This document shows, piece by piece, positions 53,065 through 62,887 of a stretch of DNA of 64,000 nt. Each line of letters begins with the position of its first letter. Position 1 is the first letter of the stretch. The notes beneath the pieces were generated by a model that was not told the DNA's origin, ran no database searches, and saw only the letters and a list, made by a program, of their open reading frames with translations. The translations under genes and the position numbers were made by a program. This stretch comes from Chryseotalea sp. WA131a (GTDB lineage Bacteria; Bacteroidota; Bacteroidia; Cytophagales; Cyclobacteriaceae), in assembly GCA_025370075.1 (NCBI GenBank), contig CP073016.1, forward strand, positions 1,922,001-1,986,000. Direction: 5' to 3'.

Positions 53065-53246
53065 ACTTAATTGTGTTAGTTTATTGTGAAATTGATTCCT
53101 TGAACATGGCCTAAATGTAGAAGGATAATGTAGAATACTAAGTGAATAAATCTTAAAAACGTAAAGTGGTTAAAACAAGCAAAAGTGTTATTTTTGAAAG
53201 AATAAATGGATTTTAGCATCTCATAGCCTCAAAAAACGTAAAGTTG

Positions 53247-54692
53247 ATGTCTAGAAAAGACGGCCTGTTTAGGTTGATTAAATCGCTCACTACAGTCGAG
53301 AAGCGATTCTTTTTGCAAATGGCATCCAAAAACAAATCGGAGAGCAATTACATTACGTTGTTTAGGGCCATCGAAAGACAAGAACTTTATGACGAAGCCG
53401 CAATCAAGGCAGCTTTCAAAGACAAAAAGTTTGTTACTCAACTCCATGTCACTAAGATCAATCTGACCGAATTGATTTTAAAATCACTCAAAACCTTTAA
53501 CGCTAGAAATTCTGCGAACGCCTCAATACTCGAACTTCTACGGGAAATAGAACTCTTGTTTGTAAAGGAACTCTATGATTTGTGTTTTCAACGATTGCAT
53601 AGGGCGCTACACCTCGCAGAAAAGTTTGAAAAATTCCCTTTGCACATGGAGTTGTTGGCATGGCACCGAAAACTCATAGCGGCCACCGCCTCGGTAAACT
53701 TGCCGGGGGTCAGCGACATCTTACGGCAGGAAAAAGGTCTGATTGGGAAAATCAGTAATCTCAACAGCTTCTGGAGTGAATCAATGCGCGCCTACGATTC
53801 AACTGCTGCTGAAAATGAATTCACCACGAAAGATATCTGCCAAATTGAAAAAGCAGATTCGGTGCAGTCAAAAATTCTTCACCACCATTTTCTTTTTACG
53901 CGATTTTACATTGCGGGCAAATTGGAAGACGCCAATCTGGAAGTTAGCAAGTTGATTGCCATGCTAGAGCAAAGTGCTGCCCGAATTGAAGATGACCCCA
54001 CTTCGTACATTACCGCCATAATGAATAAAGTAGTGCTCTTGTTAAGCTTTAAACGATGGAATGAGCTGCCTCCTCTGCTTCTAAAAGTTAGTGGCATCAT
54101 CAATTCAAGCCGATTTCAAAACGAAAGCCAATTGACCGTACGCTTGTGGGTTAGACTATATAATGTGGAATTGGAAATGTATCGCGATACCAAAGATCTG
54201 GAAAAGGGAATGCGACTGATTGGCGTTATTCAATCGTACATCCAGGCAAGAAAGGCTGCCATCACAGCAGATTATTTGATTATGTTTTATTTTCAATTTG
54301 CGAGCATTTTTTTCTTGGCCAAGGATTTCTCCAAATCACTCAAATGGATAAATGAAATCATTAACACCAATTTTGGTTCGATCCGCCTAGACATCCAAAA
54401 GTACACACGCATCTTAAACCTGATGGTCCACTTTGAACTTGGCAATACTTCCCTTTTGCAATACGCCACCGATAGCAGTAAGCGCTTTTTAAAGAAGAAC
54501 AAAATACTGTTTCCGGCCGAAGAGTTGTTGCTACAACTTTTTTCGAAACTTGATCAATTGCAAATTGAAATGCATTCTGTCATATTTAAAAACTCATTGG
54601 CTGCTTGGCAGTCGCTGGATCACGCAAAGCGCACACAAATAGAAGACTATGTGGATATCTCAGCTTGGTTAAAGGAGAATCTAATTCAATAA
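53247..54692 (+). CDS. large helical protein of unknown function
   Basis: A 481-residue soluble protein, almost entirely alpha-helical, with no signal peptide or membrane segment. The N-terminus (LFRLIKSLTTVEKRFFLQMAS, then SNYITLFRAIERQELYDEAAIKAAF) recurs in a Bacteroidota family of uncharacterised proteins. The remaining part has repeated Leu/Phe-rich hairpins (LHLAEKFEKFPLHMELLAWHRKL) compatible with TPR-like repeats. No catalytic motif seen. ATG 53247 is chosen over the TTG one codon earlier. It is monocistronic, followed by a 400-base spacer. Confidence 0.72.
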   Translation: MSRKDGLFRLIKSLTTVEKRFFLQMASKNKSESNYITLFRAIERQELYDEAAIKAAFKDKKFVTQLHVTKINLTELILKSLKTFNARNSANASILELLREIELLFVKELYDLCFQRLHRALHLAEKFEKFPLHMELLAWHRKLIAATASVNLPGVSDILRQEKGLIGKISNLNSFWSESMRAYDSTAAENEFTTKDICQIEKADSVQSKILHHHFLFTRFYIAGKLEDANLEVSKLIAMLEQSAARIEDDPTSYITAIMNKVVLLLSFKRWNELPPLLLKVSGIINSSRFQNESQLTVRLWVRLYNVELEMYRDTKDLEKGMRLIGVIQSYIQARKAAITADYLIMFYFQFASIFFLAKDFSKSLKWINEIINTNFGSIRLDIQKYTRILNLMVHFELGNTSLLQYATDSSKRFLKKNKILFPAEELLLQLFSKLDQLQIEMHSVIFKNSLAAWQSLDHAKRTQIEDYVDISAWLKENLIQ

Positions 54693-55101
54693 GAAAAATT
54701 ATTTATCCTTGCTCCTGTTCAGAAATTAGGTGCAGAAGTGGCTTGAGCTACCTATCTAGGCGCACCATTTATAATTTCGTCCCAACAAAGAGGACAAAAA
54801 GGGGTAGTTTTTGCATTCAATTTGTTTCAAAAACTTTAATCTTGAGTTTATACTCTTCAATTGCACCCAAAGCAAAGCCTTTTGTGCTTTGTGATGGCAG
54901 GGGGCATTTATTAGCAAGTGACTTTGAAATAGAAATACTTGATGAAATGGCAAAGAAAATTTTTCTTAAATATTTAACTCGCGAATCACTGATTAAGAAA
55001 TAACTCAGCGCCCTTATTTGTTGTCGCGCATGAGCATTTACGCCTAAGCTCACCCGAACGAAGGTGACCAATCTTTGAAGTCGAAATTCACTCCAACTCT
55101 T
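54693..55101. other. gene-less spacer before nadE
   Basis: About 410 bases. A rightward frame (54605-55003) is open and ends KIFLKYLTRESLIKK, but it begins inside the preceding gene, has no plausible start and matches no family I know. It could be the tail of a dead gene. No RNA gene or repeat was recognised. Confidence 0.4.
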
Positions 55102-55109
55102 TATCTTTG
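55102..55109 (+). promoter_or_regulatory. -7 box of nadE
   Basis: TATCTTTG exactly matches TAnnTTTG. It overlaps the first in-frame TTG (55107) of nadE, so translation should begin further on, at TTG 55122, with at most a few leader bases. A TTTG at 55074 is rather far (24 bases) to be the -33 element. Confidence 0.5.
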
Positions 55110-55121
55110 CAAAAAAACTCC

Positions 55122-56966
55122 TTGAACAGAACCCTCAAAATTGGCGGGGCCACAGTCAATCAAACACCCATTGATTGGAAGAACAACGTGGCCAATATCA
55201 TCGAAGCCATAGAAGCCGCCAAAAAAGAACAAGTAGCCATTCTCTGTTTGCCAGAACTATGCCTAACCGGCTATGGCTGCGAAGATTTGTTTCTCAGCAA
55301 TTGGTTGAGTGCCAAAGCGTGGCAACATCTTGAAATGATTATACCGCATTGTAACAACATCACCGTTAATGTGGGTTTGCCTATTCGAATCAACAACATT
55401 ACCTACAATGGGGCGTGTGTTATCTCCAATCAAAAAATTCTGGGCATTGCCTTAAAACAAAACTTGGCTCGCGATGGTGTGCATTACGAACCGCGCTGGT
55501 TCGATGCCTGGACACCCGGAGTGGTTAAGGAAATTGAAATCAGGGAACAAAAAATAAACGTGGGCGACCTGATTTTTGAAGTTCACGGAATCAAGTTTGG
55601 TTTCGAAATCTGTGAAGATGCGTGGCGAAAAGAGAAACGCCCCGGCTATCGCTTGTGCGAACAGGGCGTTGATTTAATTCTGAACCCAAGTGCCAGTCAT
55701 TTTGCAATGGGCAAAAGCTTACTGCGCGAAAAAGAAGTAGTGATCGATGGCTCGTTAATCTTTCACTGTGTTTACGTTTTCTCCAACCTGCTGGGCAATG
55801 AAGCCGGACGCATGATTTACGATGGCGATATTATCATCGGGCAACACGGAAAAATCGTTGCGCTCAACAACCGTCTTTCGTTCAAAAATTTCAACCTCGT
55901 TTCCACGGAAGTGAATTTTGATCAACCCGGGTTAACCAAATCGTTGCCCCTCACCGATGGCAAAGAAAAAAACGAAGAGATGGTGCGAGCTGCCTCACTC
56001 GGATTATATGATTACCTACGAAAAAGTAAAGCGAAAGGATTTGTTTTAAGTTTAAGTGGCGGTGCCGATTCATCGCTCTGCGCAGTGTTGGTCTCCGAAA
56101 TGGCCAGGCGTGCAATTTCAGAAAACGGAATCGAAAAATTTCAGCACCAGCTATTGCTCTCGGAAATCAAAAATTCCGCGGAAGCGATAAAACAACTTTT
56201 GGCCTGCGCCTACCAAGGTACGCGCAACTCATCAGAGACTACGCTGACTGCCGCAAAAGAATTAGCAAACTCCATTGGAGCAACTTTCCATCAATGGAAT
56301 GTAGATGACGAAGTAGAAGCTAATAAAGCCACAATAGAAAACGCACTACAACGAAAACTGACGTGGGAAACGGATGATATTGCCTTGCAAAATATTCAAG
56401 CCCGTACACGGTCGCCTTTGATTTGGCTACTGGCCAACGTGAAGCAATGCATTTTGCTCACAACTTCTAATCGCAGTGAAGGCGATGTAGGTTATGCCAC
56501 CATGGATGGCGATACCAGTGGCAGCCTCGCCCCTATTGCGGGGCTTGATAAACCTTTCATTATTCAGTGGTTGAAATGGGCAGAAAAAAATTTAGGGTAT
56601 ACAGGGCTATCATTTGTCAACAACCTTCAGCCAACAGCTGAGCTCCGACCGCTAGAACGCTCGCAGACAGACGAAAAAGATTTGATGCCCTATACCTTAT
56701 TGGTGGCCATTGAAGAGCAGGCAATCCAATGGCGAAAGTCCCCTACGGAAGTTTACTTGGAACTAACAAAAACCATCCAAGACCCATTGTTGAAACCGTA
56801 CATCAAAAAGTTTTTCAAGTTATGGTCTATCAACCAATGGAAGCGCGAGCGGATTGCCCCCTCTTTTCATTTGGACGAAATCAATGTAGACCCACGCAGT
56901 TGGTGCCGCTTTCCGATTTTATCAGGCAGCTTTGCCGAAGAACTGGCCGAATTGGACAAACTTTAA
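55122..56966 (+). CDS. nadE: glutamine-dependent NAD+ synthetase
   Basis: Final step of NAD synthesis: deamido-NAD + glutamine + ATP gives NAD. The N-terminal nitrilase-type glutaminase domain (Glu in LCLPELCLTGYG, Lys in LARDGVHYEPRWF, catalytic Cys in GFEICEDAWR) feeds ammonia to the C-terminal synthetase domain with P-loop LSLSGGADSSLC. It has about 614 residues from TTG 55122. The TTG at 55107 is open but lies inside the predicted -7 box; no ATG is available before the conserved KIGGATVNQTP start. All catalytic residues are present. Confidence 0.94.
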   Translation: MNRTLKIGGATVNQTPIDWKNNVANIIEAIEAAKKEQVAILCLPELCLTGYGCEDLFLSNWLSAKAWQHLEMIIPHCNNITVNVGLPIRINNITYNGACVISNQKILGIALKQNLARDGVHYEPRWFDAWTPGVVKEIEIREQKINVGDLIFEVHGIKFGFEICEDAWRKEKRPGYRLCEQGVDLILNPSASHFAMGKSLLREKEVVIDGSLIFHCVYVFSNLLGNEAGRMIYDGDIIIGQHGKIVALNNRLSFKNFNLVSTEVNFDQPGLTKSLPLTDGKEKNEEMVRAASLGLYDYLRKSKAKGFVLSLSGGADSSLCAVLVSEMARRAISENGIEKFQHQLLLSEIKNSAEAIKQLLACAYQGTRNSSETTLTAAKELANSIGATFHQWNVDDEVEANKATIENALQRKLTWETDDIALQNIQARTRSPLIWLLANVKQCILLTTSNRSEGDVGYATMDGDTSGSLAPIAGLDKPFIIQWLKWAEKNLGYTGLSFVNNLQPTAELRPLERSQTDEKDLMPYTLLVAIEEQAIQWRKSPTEVYLELTKTIQDPLLKPYIKKFFKLWSINQWKRERIAPSFHLDEINVDPRSWCRFPILSGSFAEELAELDKL

Positions 56967-57046
56967 CGATTTCATCATTCGGTTAAACGCCAATCGTGTT
57001 TATCTTTACCCGATTGATTTTAAATTATTAACGACCTTTAGCTCTA

Positions 57047-58381
57047 ATGTACACCATGCTTAGTTATTTTATTTGGAATGGCAGCCCCGAAATCTTTTCA
57101 ATCGGCTTTTTCTCCCTCCGTTGGTACGGTTTGCTTTTTGCACTTGGCTTTTTGATCAGCCAGCAATTGTTGTACTACATCCACAAAGTAGAAGGCAAAC
57201 CCGAAAAAGACGTGGAGACGCTCACCATTATTATGATTGCAGCCACTATCATCGGTGCACGCTTGGGCCACGTTATTTTTTATCAACCCGAAATGTTGTG
57301 GAAAGATCCATGGGGTGTTTTTATACCCTTCGGTTTTTCATCCATTCGATTCACTGAATTCAGTGCCTTGGCGTTGATTGGTAGTTCATTGCCGGTTCTA
57401 CTTTTTGTCTGGATTTATCTTCAATACAAAAAATCAAAGCATGCGGACATTGTTGGATATGTTTTGGTCGGGTTGGTATTGTTTTTCGTTGCCATGAAAT
57501 TCTTATTTAACAAACCCATTGGTGATTTCTTTCCTATTGAATTGGTTAACTTCCGATTTACGGGATTCGAAGGATTGGCCAGCCACGGTGGTGCCATTGC
57601 CATTCTTTTTGCCTTGTGGCTCTACAGCAGAAAAAATAAACCAGGGCAATCTTACCTTCAAGTATTGGACAGAATTGTAATTCTTGTTTTCTTAACAGGT
57701 GCGTTGATCCGATTAGGAAATTATTTCAATTCAGAAATCATTGGTAAACCTACAGATAGCCCCTTGGGTGTTTTAATGGTGAACCCGGTGACACATCAAT
57801 TGATGATGAAAACCGCCAACGGACCAGCCCCTGTTAGTTCTATTGAATACAAAAAAGACACTGAAAAAGGAGTAACTGCAAATGGAAAGGTTGGGTTAAA
57901 CATGTATCTTTTTTTTAACAAAGGCGTATCGCCCGATAGGGTTGTATCTTTTCTTGAAGCAGAAGTAAAAAGTGCACTACTAGACCAGAATGAGTTTATT
58001 GATGAGCCCATCGGTTCGTTAAACTACAAAATTTCTCAAGAACCGGATGGTTCCTTCGCGGCAAAAGTAATTACCACTGGCATTGTGCGCCATCCTTCAC
58101 AATTGTACGAATCCATCTCTTGCTTCTTGTTGTTTCTTTTCTTTTGGTGGTATTGGTCCCGTCTCAAAAACGCTTTGCCCGAAGGCAGAATCTTTGGCTG
58201 GTTCATGGTGATTTTGTGGAGCTTGCGTTTTGTCTACGAGTTTTTAAAGAAGAACCAGGTTTCGTTTGAAGATGCCATGGATCTGAACATGGGGCAACTA
58301 TTGAGTATCCCGTTGGTGTTAGTGGGCGTTTGGGTGTTGGTTCGTTCGTATCGAAAACCAACTGCCAACGCTACTTCGTAA
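57047..58381 (+). CDS. lgt: prolipoprotein diacylglyceryl transferase with a long insertion
   Basis: Inner-membrane enzyme adding diacylglycerol to the lipobox Cys of prolipoproteins. Family motifs are FFSLRWYGLLFALGF, GARLGHVIFYQP, GLASHGGAIAIL (His), the signature RLGNYFNSEIIGKPT and IVRHPSQLYES. At 444 residues it is far longer than the usual 270-300. A ~100-residue soluble segment (about 240-345, GVLMVNPVTHQLMMK ... EPDGSFAAKVITTG) is inserted between the signature and RHPSQLYE, probably on the periplasmic side. It is followed by the BamA/TamA-like gene after 30 bases. Confidence 0.92.
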   Translation: MYTMLSYFIWNGSPEIFSIGFFSLRWYGLLFALGFLISQQLLYYIHKVEGKPEKDVETLTIIMIAATIIGARLGHVIFYQPEMLWKDPWGVFIPFGFSSIRFTEFSALALIGSSLPVLLFVWIYLQYKKSKHADIVGYVLVGLVLFFVAMKFLFNKPIGDFFPIELVNFRFTGFEGLASHGGAIAILFALWLYSRKNKPGQSYLQVLDRIVILVFLTGALIRLGNYFNSEIIGKPTDSPLGVLMVNPVTHQLMMKTANGPAPVSSIEYKKDTEKGVTANGKVGLNMYLFFNKGVSPDRVVSFLEAEVKSALLDQNEFIDEPIGSLNYKISQEPDGSFAAKVITTGIVRHPSQLYESISCFLLFLFFWWYWSRLKNALPEGRIFGWFMVILWSLRFVYEFLKKNQVSFEDAMDLNMGQLLSIPLVLVGVWVLVRSYRKPTANATS

Positions 58382-58411
58382 TGAATTTGTAACCCGAGCA
58401 AAATTGAAGGC

Positions 58412-59830
58412 ATGTTGTTGTTGATCTGTGCATTATTGTTTGCTCCCGCTGCGCAGGCTCAAAGCGAACAAGATACCGTCACCACCACTACGGCCGAAGA
58501 TCGTTTGCTGACCGTGGGCAGGGTGCTCATTATTGGAAATAAAAAAACCAAAGACCGAATCATTTCACGCGAGCTAACGCTGAAGCCAGGCGACACCATC
58601 CGTGTAAGCAAACTGACGGAAACACTTCTTTGGGACAAGCGTAAAATTTACAACCTGCGCTTGTTCAATGTGGTCAACATCCGTAGCTTAGAAATGTCGC
58701 ACGTTACCATTGATCTGCTGGTAGAAGTGGAAGAGCGATGGTACATTTGGCCAGCCCCTATCTTCGAACTTTCGGATCGGAATTTTAACGAGTGGTGGCA
58801 GAACTATAACCATGATCTGAACCGGATTAACTATGGACTAAAACTCGATCAATTTAATTTTCGCGGAAGAAACGAGACGTTGAGGCTCACCGCACAATTT
58901 GGTTTTAGTCAACGCTTCGAGCTGAGTTACACCATTCCGTATTTAGACAAAAAACAAAAAGGCGGACTCATTTTCGAACTTGGATATAGCGATCCAAAAA
59001 ATATTGCCTATCTCACACAAGATCATCGTTTGGTTTTTCTGCGAGGCAACCAACCTTTGCGAACCTCCAAAAACATTGGCATTGGCTACACCTATCGCAA
59101 ATCGTTTTTTGAAACGCACACCATATCGCTTGGCTATCGTAGCAATGAAATTCAAGATACGGTAAGCCTGCTCAACGAAAATTATTTTCAATCCACAGAC
59201 ATCCAAAAATATGCTTCCATTTCTTATGCTTTTAAGGCCGAACATCGAGATGTGATTTTATATCCCTTAAAAGGTTATCAGATCACGGCCACCCTACAAA
59301 GAAACGGGCTTGGCTTTGAAGGAAATGTAAGCCAGTGGGTTGTGAACGCTACCTATGCACACCACTTGGATTTAAAAAAGGGTTATTACTTCTCTAACTT
59401 CTCGTCCCTCTATTGGAGTAACCCTACTGTGCAACCGTATAATTTGTTTGGGGCACTTGGGTATCAACGACAATTGGTAAGAGGATATGAAGTCTACGTA
59501 ATAGAAGGGCCTCAATTTTTTGTAAACAAAACAACTCTCAAGAAAAAAATATTTTCACGCGTGTGGCGATGGGAAAAAATGCCAATGGAACAGTTTAGGC
59601 ATGTACCACTTTCCATCTATTTAAAAGCATTCGCAGATATTGGATTCATTGATAACTACCCGTACTACACGGATCGGAACTTAAACACACGACTGACAGA
59701 CAAACTTTTGGCTGGCTATGGCACTGGCTTCGATATGGTTTTTCCTTACGATGTGGTTTTTCGATTTGAGTACACCTTCACACGAGAAAATACCCAAGGG
59801 TTTGTGTTCAACATCAAAAAAGAGTTTTAG
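58412..59830 (+). CDS. BamA/TamA-family outer-membrane protein
   Basis: A 472-residue Omp85-superfamily protein: signal peptide (LICALLFAPAAQA), one POTRA domain (VGRVLIIGNKKTKDRIISRELTLKPGD ... VEVEERWYIWP), then a 16-strand-type barrel ending FNIKKEF. Shorter than BamA, with a single POTRA, as in TamA-like or specialised relatives. It is the second gene of a rightward run from lgt to the small ORF at 62750 and is 42 bases from the next gene. It may insert or export outer-membrane components. Confidence 0.85.
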   Translation: MLLLICALLFAPAAQAQSEQDTVTTTTAEDRLLTVGRVLIIGNKKTKDRIISRELTLKPGDTIRVSKLTETLLWDKRKIYNLRLFNVVNIRSLEMSHVTIDLLVEVEERWYIWPAPIFELSDRNFNEWWQNYNHDLNRINYGLKLDQFNFRGRNETLRLTAQFGFSQRFELSYTIPYLDKKQKGGLIFELGYSDPKNIAYLTQDHRLVFLRGNQPLRTSKNIGIGYTYRKSFFETHTISLGYRSNEIQDTVSLLNENYFQSTDIQKYASISYAFKAEHRDVILYPLKGYQITATLQRNGLGFEGNVSQWVVNATYAHHLDLKKGYYFSNFSSLYWSNPTVQPYNLFGALGYQRQLVRGYEVYVIEGPQFFVNKTTLKKKIFSRVWRWEKMPMEQFRHVPLSIYLKAFADIGFIDNYPYYTDRNLNTRLTDKLLAGYGTGFDMVFPYDVVFRFEYTFTRENTQGFVFNIKKEF

Positions 59831-59872
59831 TCTTTTCAATATTTGAGTTACCTTCATCTCATTGAAAGGTAC

Positions 59873-60694
59873 ATGAATTACATTCTTCTACTACTTTCAT
59901 TTTTGATAGCCAATATTACCTTGGCTCAAAGCACCTCTACTTTGATGGGTGCTCGGCAATTGGGCATGGCCAATGCCTCTTCCGTAACTGCGGACGAATG
60001 GTCGCTTTGGAATAATGTGGGTGGGATTGGCAAAGTAAAAGAACGAGCAGTGGCAGTTGCCTACGAGGCAACGCCCACACTCGTGGGTGCCAATCGGATG
60101 GCCTTGGTTGCCACTAACCCATTCGGTTTTGGAACATTAGCCGTTGGAGCTTTTCGTTTTGGTGATAATGTTTATTCCGAACAATTGATCTCCATCGGCT
60201 TTGGAAACCAAGTGGGCATTACTGCCCTGGGAGCAAAGGCAAATATTGTGCAGTATCGTGCCGAAGGATTTGGTACGCGAACCGCGTTGAGTTTTGATTT
60301 CGGTGGCATTACACAAATAACTCCTCTCATAAGTATTGGTGCCTATATCACCAACTTGACACAGTCATCTTTTTCTGGCTCTGACAATTATCGCCTACCC
60401 ACCCGCCTAACTGTTGGATTGGGGTTAAAGCCAACGGAAAAAATTTTCATTGCCACTGAATTAGAAAAAGATTTAGATTTTAAACCCACGTGGCGAACAG
60501 GAATTGAATACACAGCTTTAAAAAATTTCTTCATTCGAACCGGGTTCAACTTCAATCCTCAAAACATTTATTTGGGGCTAGGAGGAAAAAAGAAAAACAT
60601 CAGATTCGATTATGCACTTCGCTATCATCAACTTTTGGGCACCAGTCATCAAATTTCTGCCGCTTATTTTTTACCCTCCAAAATCAAAAAATGA
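59873..60694 (+). CDS. PorV/PorQ-like outer-membrane barrel protein
   Basis: A 273-residue protein with signal peptide (MNYILLLLSFLIANITLA) and a FadL-like/PorV-PorQ-type barrel beginning STLMGARQLGMANASSVTADEWSLWNN, the hallmark of the family. ATG 59873 is preferred over TTG 59843. Such proteins serve in type IX secretion or as surface barrels; no other por genes are in the window, so a secretion role is not assured. Its stop overlaps the next ATG by 4 bases. Confidence 0.82.
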   Translation: MNYILLLLSFLIANITLAQSTSTLMGARQLGMANASSVTADEWSLWNNVGGIGKVKERAVAVAYEATPTLVGANRMALVATNPFGFGTLAVGAFRFGDNVYSEQLISIGFGNQVGITALGAKANIVQYRAEGFGTRTALSFDFGGITQITPLISIGAYITNLTQSSFSGSDNYRLPTRLTVGLGLKPTEKIFIATELEKDLDFKPTWRTGIEYTALKNFFIRTGFNFNPQNIYLGLGGKKKNIRFDYALRYHQLLGTSHQISAAYFLPSKIKK

Positions 60695-62748
60695 AGCGGC
60701 TATTACTAGGTGGTTGCATTTTCTCTTTCGGATTACTACAAGCTCAAGATGATCCCCGAAAAGACATTGATCCATCCACGCTGGTGGACGAAGTTTTTTC
60801 GGTGCAAGACCTAAACATCAACTACCAAGATCTGTACGAAAACTATTTGCAACTGCTTTCCAATCCGCTTGACTTGAACAAAGTAAAGGATGAGCAACTG
60901 CAATCACTCTATTTGTTAGATGTAGCTCAAATTCAATCATTTCTTACCTATCGCAAAGAAGCCGGCCCTTTTCTTTCCGTGTACGAACTTCAAAACATTC
61001 CTGGCTTCACAAAAGAACTTTTTTTAAAGCTAGCACCCTTCGTTACCGTAGAGGATCCCAGCAAGAGTTTCAACAAAAGCATTTTCAAAAGAATTGTAGA
61101 AGAGCGAAACAACTACCTGCTCATGCGTTGGGCGCAAACATTGGAGCAGCAGCGAGGCTACTCATCGCAAACAGATTCAGCCAGCCGATACCAAGGTTCG
61201 CCAGCCAATTTATATGCGCGCTTTCGTGTGAGCAAGCCCGGGGATTTTAGTTTAGGATTTACATTAGAGAAAGATGCGGGCGAAGTCATTCGGTGGGATC
61301 CCGCCAAAAAATATTATGGCTTTGATTATGTGTCTGTTCATGCACAAGTTTTGAACAAGGGAAAAATAAAAAACCTGATCGTGGGCGATTACCAAGCACA
61401 ATTTGGTCAAGGTATTGCGCTTGGTTCGGTATTTGGAATTGGGAAAAACGGAGAAGCCGTGGCCACAGTGCGGAGAAGCAACGTGGGGTTCTCTCCTTAT
61501 ACTTCCCAATACGAAGCGGGTTATTTTAGAGGGGCGGCCGTTACGTATGAGATGCAGCGAAATTTGTTTTTGCATGCACTTTTTTCTAATCGTACCCGCG
61601 ATGGAAATATACAGTCAGATACGATCCAAAACACCGCTGATGTGATTTCTTCATTTAGCTATACAGGCTTGCACCGAACACCCAATGAATTGGCCAATCG
61701 CGCCAGCATTACCGAAAATAATATTGCCACCATTTTAAATTTCAAGAACCAATCCATCGATGCCGGTTTACTTTTTCACCAAACCAATTTCAATTCACAA
61801 CTTGTTAGGAACCCAACACCCTACAATCAATTCTACTTCAACGGTAATCAAAACACAAACCTGGGCGCTTTTCTAAACTATTCTTTCCGAAACGTTTCGT
61901 TTTTTAGCGAGTGGGTTCATACACTAAATAATGGAAATGCCTTGGTAGCCGGAATATTGACCAGCTTAACCAATAAGTTGGACATGTCGTTTTCATACCG
62001 AAATTTTGAACGGAACTTTTATAGCTTTTATAGCAATGCCTTGGCGGAAAACTCAATACCTCAAAATGAAAACGGAATGTATTGGGGATGGAAATACAGC
62101 TTCAATAAAAAATATTCAATCTCAGGCTATGCCGATATTTTTGCATTTCCTTGGCTGAAGTTTAGAAGTTACGCTCCTTCGGAGGGAAGCGAATGGCTCT
62201 TGCGATTCAATTATAAACCCACCAAAACCATCAGCCTATTCCTTCAAGTACGAGAAGAAAACAAACAACGCAATACAGGCAACGATACCAATTTATACCA
62301 AACAAGTTTGGGCACACGCAGAAACTATTGGGCAAACATCGACTATGCGGCCACACCTCAACTTAACTTCAAAACGCGTGTTCAATTCAACACCTTTGAT
62401 TTCAATGGAAGTCAAACACAGGGCATTGTTCTGCTGCAAGATGCTTCGTTTACGAAAGGAAAGTTCTCCATCACGGGAAGGTACGCCATTTTTGATACCG
62501 ATAGCTTTGATAACCGATTGTATGTGTACGAACGCGATGTGTGGCTTGCCTTTTCTTTTCCGGCTTACAACGGAAAGGGAACCCGGAACTATGTTTTGCT
62601 TCAATATCAAATCAGCAAAAACCTTGACATTTGGCTGCGCTGGGCGCAAACCCATTTTTTAAATCGCAACACCGTTGGAAGTGGTGGAGAAACTATTGTT
62701 GGAAATACCGAGAATGATGTTAAATTTCAGCTTCGGTTAAGATTGTAA
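60691..62748 (+). CDS. helix-hairpin-helix protein with outer-membrane barrel domain
   Basis: A 685-residue exported protein. The signal peptide (cleavage near LLQA) is followed by a ComEA-like helix-hairpin-helix region (NPLDLNKVKDEQLQSLYLLD, SFLTYRKEAGPFLSVYELQNIPGF). The rest (residue ~170 on) is beta-rich with repeated aromatic girdles, ending KFQLRLRL, compatible with a barrel. The combination is recurrent in Bacteroidota; function unknown. Translation is coupled to the PorV/PorQ-like gene upstream. Confidence 0.78.
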   Translation: MKRLLLGGCIFSFGLLQAQDDPRKDIDPSTLVDEVFSVQDLNINYQDLYENYLQLLSNPLDLNKVKDEQLQSLYLLDVAQIQSFLTYRKEAGPFLSVYELQNIPGFTKELFLKLAPFVTVEDPSKSFNKSIFKRIVEERNNYLLMRWAQTLEQQRGYSSQTDSASRYQGSPANLYARFRVSKPGDFSLGFTLEKDAGEVIRWDPAKKYYGFDYVSVHAQVLNKGKIKNLIVGDYQAQFGQGIALGSVFGIGKNGEAVATVRRSNVGFSPYTSQYEAGYFRGAAVTYEMQRNLFLHALFSNRTRDGNIQSDTIQNTADVISSFSYTGLHRTPNELANRASITENNIATILNFKNQSIDAGLLFHQTNFNSQLVRNPTPYNQFYFNGNQNTNLGAFLNYSFRNVSFFSEWVHTLNNGNALVAGILTSLTNKLDMSFSYRNFERNFYSFYSNALAENSIPQNENGMYWGWKYSFNKKYSISGYADIFAFPWLKFRSYAPSEGSEWLLRFNYKPTKTISLFLQVREENKQRNTGNDTNLYQTSLGTRRNYWANIDYAATPQLNFKTRVQFNTFDFNGSQTQGIVLLQDASFTKGKFSITGRYAIFDTDSFDNRLYVYERDVWLAFSFPAYNGKGTRNYVLLQYQISKNLDIWLRWAQTHFLNRNTVGSGGETIVGNTENDVKFQLRLRL

Positions 62749-62749
62749 T

Positions 62750-62857
62750 ATGCACGCTACAAAATTGGTAAATGGACAGGTAATATGGATGCTGTGCCTT
62801 GGCTTGATAGCATTTATTTTTGTTTTTAGAACAATTTTCAACAAAAAAAGAAAATAG
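62750..62857 (+). CDS. 35-residue single-span membrane peptide (candidate small gene)
   Basis: ATG 62750 begins one base after the previous stop and encodes a short polar start, a hydrophobic helix (VIWMLCLGLIAFIFVF) and a positive tail RTIFNKKRK, ending TAG 62855-62857. The positive-outside-membrane-in pattern suggests N-out/C-in insertion. The position suggests translation coupled to the helix-hairpin-helix gene. No homologue is known to me and chance cannot be excluded. Confidence 0.4.
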   Translation: MHATKLVNGQVIWMLCLGLIAFIFVFRTIFNKKRK

Positions 62858-62887
62858 TTTAATTGGGTGCATTTCAAATTGTCGCTC

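Noticed and set aside
54605..55003. Open frame of 132 codons between the large helical protein and nadE
   Set aside because: It starts inside the preceding gene in another frame, has no plausible start signal and matches no known family. Its C-terminal half could be a relic, but this is not strong enough to annotate.
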